DNA of 64,000 bases, taken from positions 868,001 to 932,000 of the forward strand of contig BCKQ01000003.1 in the NCBI GenBank assembly GCA_001600695.1, read 5' to 3'. How positions within the stretch are numbered: position 1 is the stretch's first letter; each line of letters opens with the position of its first letter. Positions 42,714 to 51,613 of the stretch are shown piece by piece. The notes beneath the pieces were generated by a model. That model saw nothing but the letters and a program-made list of their open reading frames with translations. It did no database searches and was not told where the DNA came from. Position numbers and translations under genes: made by a program. This stretch comes from Ascoidea asiatica (lineage: Eukaryota; Ascomycota; Saccharomycetes; Ascoideales; Ascoideaceae).

Positions 42714-43824
42714 TTTTTAATATATTTAATATCGTCTCCCAAGTATATAATAATTGGTATTCCAGAGTGGTTTTCGACAATGATTACTTATAATAATTAC
42801 TTATAAAATTTTCAAAAGACTATTAAAAAAGCAGTTCCTTTAAAACAAGAAGTAATCATGAAATATTACGAAAAGCCATTCAAACCAAAACGATTGTCCA
42901 TCACATCACCTATCTAAAAAAAAAAACCCTGGTTCAACAATGAAAAATAAAAATGATTATCATAAATTGATCACGAGTTTACAGCTAGGGCTTTTGAATG
43001 TTTTATTAAAAATTGAGCACGTGCAATATAACTCCATTCCTTTGACACAATTTATTTGCGGTTATTTCCGCACCCACATAACTGGTTTTTCAATTTTATA
43101 TATTTCAAGTCACCTGATATATTTTTAAAAAAAAAGGTTCCGGAGTTTGTTTTTCGGGTCCGTTTTCAAAACTCCCGAAGCGGAACAGCCTGGCGGAACA
43201 CAGGCACGGATGTACTTTTTAGGTTTTCCAAATCAAGCTTTTTTATGCTGCTAAGCACATTCGAAAAACCTTTATGGCTTAGAACGCGATTATGTGACGT
43301 TGACGCTTTGGGATAAAAAAAAAATAAAAATTTTGGTTGAGTGAGCCAAATTCCCGGTCCACTTTTCACTTGTGTTGAAGTGAATTATTTTAACACATAT
43401 TCTTCTATTATTTTTTAATTTTGTTCTAATTTTTAAGGTAAAAATCTGGAGAGGTCATTTTCACAATCCAATTTAGGATTAAACCTATATCTTTACGAAT
43501 TTTTTTCAATTTTAGAAGTGTGAATATGCATTGTAAATCTTATAAAAACAATAAATACCTGTTTCATCAATGAAAAAAAAATGAACTAATTACCTAATTT
43601 ACTAGTTAACTAATTATTTGTAAGTTAAATTTGAAAATATATTTCATATTATATATATATAAATTCTCTCTTATTTTTTCAATTCTATTAATACTAGAAA
43701 ATGTATATTATTGATTTCCTTTTCTTCATAGGTTTTTTGTCAATTAAAATTCATCTTGTGAATAAAAATATTAATTTGAAATATAATTGGAAATAGAATA
43801 GTGAATGAAAAATACCAGTTATCA
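42714..43824. promoter_or_regulatory. Divergent RPL1 / GPI-protein region
   Basis: 1.1 kb. A Tbf1-like CTAGGGCT (42985-42992) and a CACGTG (43018-43023) lie 26 bp apart, 270-310 bp upstream of RPL1, the pair known from Candida ribosomal-protein promoters. GCGGTTATTTCCGC near 43061 is a small hairpin. A GC-richer island runs 43135-43320; open frames there (43056-43316 plus, 43166-43369 minus) do not look coding. The region before the GPI-protein start is A/T-rich. Confidence 0.6.
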
Positions 43825-44889
43825 ATGAATCCTAATTTTTTGTATATTTATTATTGTATAATATTTACTTTCAATAGTTTAATAATTAAAGCAGATTTTA
43901 TTTCAAATCTTTTACTCTCTCAAAAGGATGTGAATGTGAATATTAATGTGGATGTGAATGATGATTGTCCTATATGTGATCAACTAACAAACACTTGTTC
44001 AACAACTGATTCTGATTCAACTGATGATCAAATTTTAGAATGTTTTTGTAACCAAAGTGATGAATATTGGAATAATTTATATTCTTGTAATGTTTGTCGT
44101 TATCCAGATTTTGCTAATGATGTTTCCAGTGGAACAGAAGGAAAAAATATGACTTGTAGTTCATATTTGAATCCTTCTTCAAGTTATTCTGATAATACAG
44201 AAGCAACAGAAACTTATTATGATGTATATCCCTATTCTTATAGTACAGAATCAATTTCTATACCTGAAAATTGGGAAGAATCTTGTAGTTCAGCTGCTGA
44301 TTCTGTATCTTCATATTGTGTTTCAACAAATTTAGGCGATAGTTTTGATGATAATGTTTATTGTACATGGCTTCAATGTTTATGTGACTTAAATAATGAA
44401 CAATATTGGTATGATGAATATAATTGTTCAACTATTTCATATAATAAAACAACTTATGAAAATGATGTTATAGAAAATAAAAACCAAACATGTGGTGATC
44501 TTAGTCTTATTTCTTATACTTCTATTAATTTAACATCAGCAAATTCTGTAATGGAAACTGCATCAATGTATTTGGATAATTATTTAACTGTATCCAAAGA
44601 TAAAATAACTACTAAAACAAAAAAATCTGATATTTCTACGGTTTCTACTACTTCAAGTGGTTTGAAATCTTCTTCTCCATATCCATCTTCAACAATATCC
44701 ATTTCTGTCTCTGAAAAAACAGTCACTGTTACAAGCTCTGCTGCTCAAAGTACTTTATCAACTCCATCTTCTACTTCACAATCTTCTTCAGAATCTTTAA
44801 ACTCAGTGAATTCAAAAGATTCAGGTTCTAATTTACAAATTTCTTTTGGCCTTTCATTTTTCTCATTTATTGTTCTTTGTTTTCTTTGA
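43825..44889 (+). CDS. Secreted Cys-rich, probably GPI-anchored cell-surface protein
   Basis: 354 residues from ATG 43825. The frame extends eight codons upstream through a GTG, but 43825 begins a good signal peptide (MNPNFLYIYYCIIFTFNSLIIKA, cleavage after Ala likely). Two related Cys modules follow, about nt 43960-44160 and 44270-44500. Each has an early pair of Cys, then C-x-C followed by a run with E-x(0-1)-YW-x3-Y-x-C (CFCNQSDEYWNNLYSC and CLCDLNNEQYWYDEYNC), then a late TC. Several N-x-S/T sites are present. The last 110 residues are Ser/Thr-rich, like an O-glycosylated stalk. The chain ends in a short hydrophobic segment (ISFGLSFFSFIVLCFL) behind Ser/Gly/Asn, fitting a GPI signal. It would sit in the plasma membrane or cell wall. 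I do not recognise the family. Confidence 0.75.
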   Translation: MNPNFLYIYYCIIFTFNSLIIKADFISNLLLSQKDVNVNINVDVNDDCPICDQLTNTCSTTDSDSTDDQILECFCNQSDEYWNNLYSCNVCRYPDFANDVSSGTEGKNMTCSSYLNPSSSYSDNTEATETYYDVYPYSYSTESISIPENWEESCSSAADSVSSYCVSTNLGDSFDDNVYCTWLQCLCDLNNEQYWYDEYNCSTISYNKTTYENDVIENKNQTCGDLSLISYTSINLTSANSVMETASMYLDNYLTVSKDKITTKTKKSDISTVSTTSSGLKSSSPYPSSTISISVSEKTVTVTSSAAQSTLSTPSSTSQSSSESLNSVNSKDSGSNLQISFGLSFFSFIVLCFL

Positions 44890-45369
44890 GTTGTATTTAA
44901 TAAAATTAAATATAATAAATAATTTTACAGTAATCTCTTCTTTTCTTTTTTTTCTCTTCTCTTCTCTTCTCTTTGTAGTTGTTTATCCTTAAATTGTAAT
45001 TTTACAAAAATAAATACTAAAGTTTTACTAAAGTTTTACTAGAAATTTATGATTTTTTTACCCCAGATTTTAATGTAACGCCGTATGCACGGTACTCCTT
45101 ATTATGCTATTTAAATATAATTTCATTTCAAATTTTATTTGGCACAAATACACTTTTCTTCATAATCAAAAAAACATCGAATCTTTTATCTTTCAAGAAG
45201 AACAGAGATTTTCATTCTTTACTTCTCCCATTGAATTTCAAAGTTTAAAGACTTTCAGAATTAGTTCATAGAAAAATGAAAAGGGGTTTATATAAATATG
45301 CTGAGAAAATTTCATATACTGTATCTCATTTACTTATCTGATCATATATAATTTTGCTTTTTTAAGAAA
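44890..45369. promoter_or_regulatory. Intergenic region before the auxin-efflux-like carrier
   Basis: 480 bp. A CTTCTCTT pyrimidine repeat (44938-44972), a duplicated AAAGTTTTACT (45018-45040) and a small GC-richer patch (45075-45100, AACGCCGTATGCACGG). Nothing else is seen. Confidence 0.4.
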
Positions 45370-46683
45370 ATGCCAATAAGTTTACAATCAGGAAATAATG
45401 TTTCACTTGGAACCATTGTTTGGTTTTCTGTCAAACCAATGTTCAAAATATATTTAATATTATTAAGTGGTTTTTTTTTAGGAAAATCAGATGTTTTAAA
45501 TTATCAAACAAATAAAAAATTATCTCAAATAATGTTAACAGTCTTATTACCTTGTCAAATATTTAATAAAGTTATAACTTTTATAAATTATAAAGATATA
45601 AAATTAATTGGTATTATTGTTTTAACTTTTTTAGTAATTTCAATTTTCAGTTTAATTATTGGATTAATAATTGCATTTTTAACACCTGTTCCAAAATCTT
45701 GGAAAGGAGGTTCTATTGCTATTTCTTTATTAAGAAGTGATGCTGATGTTCCTGTTGCTTATCTTCAAAGTTTATTTGATACATTTGTTAGTAGTAGAGG
45801 TATAGCCTTCAATTGTATCTTTGTTTGTTGTACTACAATTTTAACTTTCAATTTAGGTGCTTATAAATTAATTAAAAATGATTTCAAAGAAAATTTAGAA
45901 TTGGAAGATGATACTTTAATTCTATCAGATGATCAGGATAATTTTAGAAATGAAAATCAAGAAGAAATAAAATCTCAAAAATCAAATTTATCTTCAAATA
46001 CAAAAAGAGCTTTATATAGCCTTTTAGAAAATCTTTTAAAACCAATATCTTTTATAACAGTTTTATCATTAGGAATAACAATGTGTCCATGGACTAGAGC
46101 TCTTTTTGTAATTACAGATAATTTTAATTATAAAAATAATCCTCCAGATGATTTACCTCCTTTAAATTTTTTAATTGATTTTTCTTCTTATATTGGACAA
46201 GCTCAAGTTCCATTAGGATTACTTTTATTAGGATCAACTTTTTCAAGATTATCAGGAACTTTTGAATTTAGAAAAATAAAAAAATTACTTATTTCTTCTT
46301 GTTTATTGGCAATATTAAAACTTTGCATTTTACCAATTATTGGTGTACTTTATATTTTATTGATAAAAAATAAATTTCATTGGTTAGATACAAATAATAA
46401 GGATGAAGATAAAATTGCAGTTTTTGTTATGATAATAAATTTTGGAATTGCCAGTTTAACTTCTCAGATTTATCTCACATATTCATATATTGAAATGCGA
46501 AAAGAAAACAGGTTAGCTATTAATAAAGACATTAGTGAAGAAAATGTTATTGAAGATAACTTAAATGATGATCATGTTCAATTAGATTGTTTGGCTTTGT
46601 TTTTTGTTTCTGAATATTTTATATTGTTTTTTAGTTTACCCTTTTTAACTTCATTTACTCTAAAAATTATTCTGAAATTATAA
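45370..46683 (+). CDS. Membrane transport protein of the auxin efflux carrier (AEC) family, Ecm3-like
   Basis: 437 residues with about ten hydrophobic helices in two groups around an acidic loop (about residues 175-215). The opening SLGTIVWFSVKPMFKIYLILLSGFFLGKSDVL matches the fungal AEC family (Saccharomyces Ecm3, YNL095C, YOR092W). Further agreement is seen in VLLPCQIFNKVITFINYKDIK, FLTPVPKSWKGG, ADVPVAYLQSLFD and FSSYIGQAQVPLGLLLLGSTFSRL. Fungal members are probably in the ER or plasma membrane; their substrates are unknown. A CTG codon occurs three residues before the end (46672). The segment RSDADVPVAYLQS contains the Asp-Pro-AYLQS core conserved in the family. Confidence 0.85.
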   Translation: MPISLQSGNNVSLGTIVWFSVKPMFKIYLILLSGFFLGKSDVLNYQTNKKLSQIMLTVLLPCQIFNKVITFINYKDIKLIGIIVLTFLVISIFSLIIGLIIAFLTPVPKSWKGGSIAISLLRSDADVPVAYLQSLFDTFVSSRGIAFNCIFVCCTTILTFNLGAYKLIKNDFKENLELEDDTLILSDDQDNFRNENQEEIKSQKSNLSSNTKRALYSLLENLLKPISFITVLSLGITMCPWTRALFVITDNFNYKNNPPDDLPPLNFLIDFSSYIGQAQVPLGLLLLGSTFSRLSGTFEFRKIKKLLISSCLLAILKLCILPIIGVLYILLIKNKFHWLDTNNKDEDKIAVFVMIINFGIASLTSQIYLTYSYIEMRKENRLAINKDISEENVIEDNLNDDHVQLDCLALFFVSEYFILFFSLPFLTSFTLKIILKL

Positions 46684-46743
46684 ATAAAGTTTTTATTTTT
46701 GTATTTCTTTTTTTTTCTTATTTGTTATGAGTATATAGCTATA

Positions 46744-48703
46744 TCAAAGCTCATTATGATTAATATTTATTATACTTTCTTCATTCTCATATTTTTGAAT
46801 ATTTTCTTTGAAACAACCAATTGGACTAGTAATATCAAAATTATATTGACAAACTTCAGGTTCAGTTACTTTTAAAATTCTATTTTCACTTCCACATTTA
46901 ATATTAACTATACCTTTTCTAATTGGACCATTCCAACATCTTGCACCATTTTCAAACATTAATCTAACAGCAGAAATTTTATTTGATTGATTATTATTAT
47001 CATCATCATCATCATCATCATCATCAACATCAAAATTTAAAAAATTATTAGATTCATCTTTAATTTTTAAAATTTCAAAATTTTGATTATAAGAACCAAT
47101 TTTAACACCATTTCCACCTTTTTTAGGTTTTTGATGAATATCACCAGTAAAACATAATTCATAAATATAATCACCAATTGATTCCGAAATACAATCATCT
47201 TCTAAAGCTCTTAAAATATCATCAGGACCAAATTTTTTTTCAGAATCTTTAAGTTCATCATTTTCAAGTTTATCAATTTCAGTTTCAATATTATTAATTT
47301 TTTGTTTTAAATCTTCAATTTCTTTTTTTTTATTTAAAACTTCTTTATTTTCATTTTCATTTTCATCAATGTTATTTAATAAAATTTCAGTTTTTTCTGA
47401 ATTTAATTTTTTTAATTTATTATCTTTTATACGATTTGTACCTAAAAATTCATCAATAATTGAATTATAATTATCATGAATTTTTTCCCAAAAAGATTTT
47501 TCAATAATTGTTTCAGTTTTATAATATTCATTTTCAATTTCAATATCATTTTCAATTTCATTTTCTTTTTTAAATTCTTCAATAAATTTATCAATTGGTT
47601 CATTAAATAAAACAAATTTATTTATAATTTCATTTAATATATTTAATGAATCATTATTAGAATTTAAATTATTATTAATATTATCATTAGAATTTGATAA
47701 ATATTGTTGAAAATCATTAATTGTAAGTTTAACAATATTATTATTAAAATTTGGATTATAATTTTGAATAAAATAATTTAAAATTTCTTTTAATTGATTA
47801 ATTGAATTAATTAAAATTTGATTATTTTCATTAAAGAATTTTAAATAATTATTAAAATTTGAATTTAATAAAAATTTTTTATCATTTATTAAAGAATCAA
47901 TTTTAATATTAATTTCATTATCATTTTTAATATTTGAAATATCTTTAATTAAAGAATCTAAATTTAATTGATTTATGAAATTTGATTTTAAATTATCTAA
48001 ATTTGAAATTAATTCTGAATTATTTTTTATTAATAAATTATTTTGATTATTATTTTTAAAGATATTAAAATTTTTAATTGAATCTTTTACAGCTAAATCA
48101 TTAATTGATTGATCAAAATTAATTGAGAGATTATTAAGAATATTAAATAAATTATTATAATCATTGATGAAATTATTGAATTGAATTGAATTAGAATTTA
48201 AAATTTTTAATAAATTATTATTAATTAAAGGTTTAAAAGAATTTAAATAAATTGAATTTAAATTATTTATAAAATTATTTATAAAATTATTTTGAAAATT
48301 ATTTTGAAAATTGGTTTTAAAATTTGAATTTAATTTAATTAAATTAATTAATTGATTATTTAAAATTTTTAAATTTTTATTAAAATTTTTAAATAATTTT
48401 TTTTTATTATTTAAATTTAAAATTAAATTTTTTTTTAAATTTAAAGAAATTTTAATTAAATTTAATTTTAAATTATAACTAATTTTAAAATTTTTAATAA
48501 ATTGAATTAAATTTTTATTATAAATTAAATTTAATTCATTACATTTATTTGTACAATTTAAATTTTTATTTAACCATTCATCAGAACCATCACAACATTT
48601 ATTATAATCACAAATTCCATCATTAATTTTAAAATTATCTATAAACATTGGTTTAAAACCAGAATTTTTACAATAAAATTTAATTTTTTTAAAATTTTTT
48701 TTA

Positions 48704-48740
<37 letters not shown>

Positions 48741-49053
48741 AGTTAATATTTAAATTTGAACATGCAGAAGTTCCAGGTTCATCACTACCATCAGGACAAT
48801 CACAATAATTATCATTAATTTTATTTAAATCAATTTCAATTTCTGGATAATTAATACATTGAAATTTATTATTTTTATTTGGTTTATAATAATGTTCATC
48901 ATTTGGAGAAATTCCAATTAAATTAATATTCTTATTTAATTCATTATTTAATTCATTATTTAATTTATTATTATTGTCATGTATTTCTAAAGAAAGTATT
49001 AAAAGAATATTTGATAAAAAGAGAATTAAGATTTTGAATTGAAATTTAAACAT
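46744..49053 (-). CDS. GTB1: Glucosidase II beta subunit (Gtb1)
   Basis: 769 residues (Saccharomyces 702). In the ER it supports the alpha subunit in trimming glucose from N-glycans. A signal peptide (FKFQFKILILFLSNILLILSLE) leads into two Cys-rich LDL-receptor-like modules: CINYPEIEIDLNKINDNYCDCPDGSDEPGTSAC and, after an Asn tract, FYCKNSGFKPMFIDNFKINDGICDYNKCCDGSDEW. Both have the calcium-type CDGSDE/CDCPDGSDE motifs. A long Asn/Leu/Lys-rich coiled region (about residues 170-590) follows. The MRH lectin-like domain is C-terminal: YIYELCFTGDIHQK, FENGARCWNGPIRKGIVNIKCGSENRILKVTEPEVCQY. The chain ends in NHNEL, a variant of the HDEL retrieval signal. The Asp run near 46990-47030 lies inside the MRH domain. 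Confidence 0.93.
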
Positions 49054-49626
49054 ATTTTTGTTTTAATGAATTGAATTGAATAGAATTGAATAGAATCTAA
49101 GTAGTTTAATCAATTGAAAAAAACAAGAATTGAAACTCAAGAAAAGAATCAAATTCAATTTTATTCGAAGAATAGATTATTTCTTTACAATTGATAAAAA
49201 GATGTGAATAAATAAAATAATTGAACCAATAAAACCTATAAAAAGAATATAAAAAGAATATAAAAAACATAAAATAAACATAAAATAAAGGTTTAATTTA
49301 AACAAAGGCAAATTTCGAGTGGACAACTGGAGCCCGGAAGTGGAAGGCACGTGGATGGTCTGATTTGAACCCCGGAATTTAAAACAATAGAGCCCTGACA
49401 TTTAGAGCCCTGTCGCTTAGAGCCCTACTTCCCAGAACCAAGCACAAAACCAACCAAAAATATTTCAAAAAGAAGCAGACGAAGCAAAAGCACCAGAAGA
49501 AGAAGAAGAAGAAGAAAAGAAGAGTCAACTGAGGAAGAGGAAGAGGAAGAGGAAGAGGAAGAGGAAGAGGAAGAGGAAGAGGAAGAGGAAGAGGAAGAGG
49601 AAGAGGAAGAGGAAGAGGAAGAGCTT
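49054..49626. promoter_or_regulatory. GTB1 promoter with three AGAGCCCT sites, CACGTG and a GAGGAA microsatellite
   Basis: 573 bp. Three AGAGCCCT copies at 49389-49396, 49404-49411 and 49419-49426 are spaced exactly 15 bp apart, with CACGTG at 49348-49353. All lie about 300-370 bp upstream of GTB1 and resemble Tbf1 plus Cbf1 sites. From 49531 a perfect GAGGAA array runs up to the F-box stop codon. Confidence 0.6.
49531..49623 (+). repeat. GAGGAA hexanucleotide array, about 15.5 copies
   Basis: Uninterrupted GAGGAA units over 93 bp, preceded by an AGA/GAA trinucleotide run (49488-49518). It lies directly behind the stop codon of the F-box gene, so it is in its 3' UTR (as a UUCCUC pyrimidine tract in the mRNA). 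All-purine strands of this type can form triplexes and vary in length. Confidence 0.95.
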
Positions 49627-50496
49627 TTAGTTGATTTTCATGTATGTGATGGAATTGTCTTGTTCTTTGATGAATGCTTTTATTAAAACTTTTTTTGGTT
49701 TATTTTTCATAATTTCATAATTAAATTTAAAATTATCATAATTATTATAATTATCATTTAATTTTTCATTTAATCTTTCAAAATATAATTTATTATCTTT
49801 AAAATTATTTAATTTATTTTTTTCATTTTCATTTTTATTTAATTTATATTTATATTTATATTTAAATGAATATGTATTTATAAAATTTTTTAAAAAATCA
49901 TTAATTAAATTACATTTTAAAATTTTAATTTTTGAAAAAATTAATTGATTTTTAAATATTAAATTTTTTTTAATTAAATTTAATTTTAAATATTTTAAAT
50001 TTAATAAGAAATTTAAATTTAAATTTAAATTTCTTATTAAATTATTTTCATTAATTAATTTATTAAAATTTCTAAATAATTTATCTTTTTTATTTAAAAA
50101 ATTTATTAATTTTAACCTTTTAACAATAAAAATATTTGAATAATTTAATGAATAATTTAATGATATTAAAATATTTTTATTAAATAATTCAAATTTTTTT
50201 TTTTTTATTAAATTTTTATTAAAAAAAAAATTTTTATTTAAAAATTCTTTAATTAAAATTTGATTTTTTTTAAATTTATAAAAATTTATTATTTTTTTAT
50301 TTTTTTCATTTAATTTTAATTCTTTAAAATAAAATTTATTAATTAATGTAAAATTTTTAATATCTGGATAATCTAAATTATTTATAATAATTTTAAATAA
50401 AATTATATCAAATGGTAATTTACTTAATTCTCCATTTCCATTATAAATATTATAAATATTACTATCCTCTTCTCTTTTAATATTAACTTGATTCAT
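49627..50496 (-). CDS. F-box-like protein of unknown target
   Basis: 289 residues. Near the N-terminus LSKLPFDIILFKIIINNLDYPDIKNFTLINKFYF (about residues 22-55) fits an F-box: Leu-Pro start, then hydrophobic i/i+4 pattern and Lys-Phe end. F-box proteins link substrates to SCF ubiquitin ligases via Skp1. The rest is Lys/Asn/Phe/Leu-rich with leucine-rich-like turns (LINFLNKKDKLFRNFNKL, LKYLKLNLIKKN, IKILKCNLIN) that might be degenerate LRRs; codons are almost only A and T. No orthologue recognised. The stop codon abuts the GAGGAA array. Confidence 0.6.
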   Translation of the reverse strand: MNQVNIKREEDSNIYNIYNGNGELSKLPFDIILFKIIINNLDYPDIKNFTLINKFYFKELKLNEKNKKIINFYKFKKNQILIKEFLNKNFFFNKNLIKKKKFELFNKNILISLNYSLNYSNIFIVKRLKLINFLNKKDKLFRNFNKLINENNLIRNLNLNLNFLLNLKYLKLNLIKKNLIFKNQLIFSKIKILKCNLINDFLKNFINTYSFKYKYKYKLNKNENEKNKLNNFKDNKLYFERLNEKLNDNYNNYDNFKFNYEIMKNKPKKVLIKAFIKEQDNSITYMKIN

Positions 50497-51613
50497 TTGA
50501 TAAAGTAGATTATTATAATTGAATGATTATGATTGAAAACTAAATGATTAGTTGATTAGTTGATTAGCTGATTGATTGATAGATAAATAGATGATTGATT
50601 GATAGATAGATGACTAGATGATTAGATAATTATATGACTAGATTAGATGATTAGATAAATAAGCAAATAGAGATTCAATTAGCAAATATATTCTTATTCG
50701 ATGATTGATTATATATCTATTCGATGATTATTCAATGATTGATTATATATTTATATATCTATTCATCTCATCCCTTGATAGTGTTAGTTAATATTGATAT
50801 TAATAAAAGTACAGTAGTAAATACAGTAGTAAATACAGTAGTAAATACAGTAGTAAAAATCAACACTGCTTCAGATTCTGAAACCGAGATATTTGAGACT
50901 ATGAGATAATTGCTACGAAAGTGACTCAGTTCTTTAACTACTGCATAACAACCATAAACAACCATGAATAACCTATTTAATAGATAAACAATAAATATAT
51001 TAAATAAAGGAATAAATAAAAAAGTAAAAGATAAAAGAATAAAAGAATAAAGGAATAAATTAAGGTAAAAAAATAAACGAAATTAGTTTACTTTACTAAT
51101 TCATTATTTATTAAAAGAACCCCTGATTGATTGATTGATTGATTGATTAAGTAATGATTATGATTATGATTATGATTATGATTATCAAATTGTTTAATGT
51201 TTAATAGATAAGAGATTATTTAAATTTATTAAATGAATGACCCTTTTTTAAAATTTAATAATAAATAATCTTTTAAAAAATTTAAGGGTTTAAAATTTGA
51301 TTTACTATTTGTAATTTATAATTGAAATACAATAGAAGTAAATAAACAAAAAAATTTAAGAATTAATTAATCATTAAGATATTGAATTAGAATTAGAATT
51401 ATAAACTGAAAACTTTTACATATAAATTTTTTTTTTTTTTGAGGTTAAAAAAAAAAAAAAGTTAACGTTAAGATAAGGTAAGATAAGATAAGATAAATAA
51501 AAATAAAAAAGAATAAAGAATAAAGAAATTAGAAATTAGAAAGAATAATGATTATTTATATTAAATTTGAATAAATTAATTAAAATTTAATAGATAAAAA
51601 ATTCATTAATTTT
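50497..51613. promoter_or_regulatory. F-box gene promoter and MEP2 3' region, rich in simple repeats
   Basis: 1.1 kb. GATTAGTTGATTGAT-type words (50545-50660), a 12-bp repeat ACAGTAGTAAAT times four (50811-50858), a TGAT run (51126-51148), an ATTATG run (51157-51183) and long T and A runs (51429-51462) near the MEP2 end. The open frame at 50768-50965 (minus) only reads through the 12-bp repeat. Confidence 0.5.
50811..50858 (+). repeat. Tandem 12-bp repeat ACAGTAGTAAAT (4 copies)
   Basis: Units start at 50811, 50823, 50835 and 50847; the last has one change at the end. It lies about 320 bp upstream of the F-box gene. Related words containing ACTACTGTA occur at 1282 and 4846. Confidence 0.9.

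Noticed and set aside
49355-49385. Reverse-strand GGGGTTCAAATC, another T-arm-like word
   Set aside because: The 3' half of the stem does not pair and no tRNA body is present.
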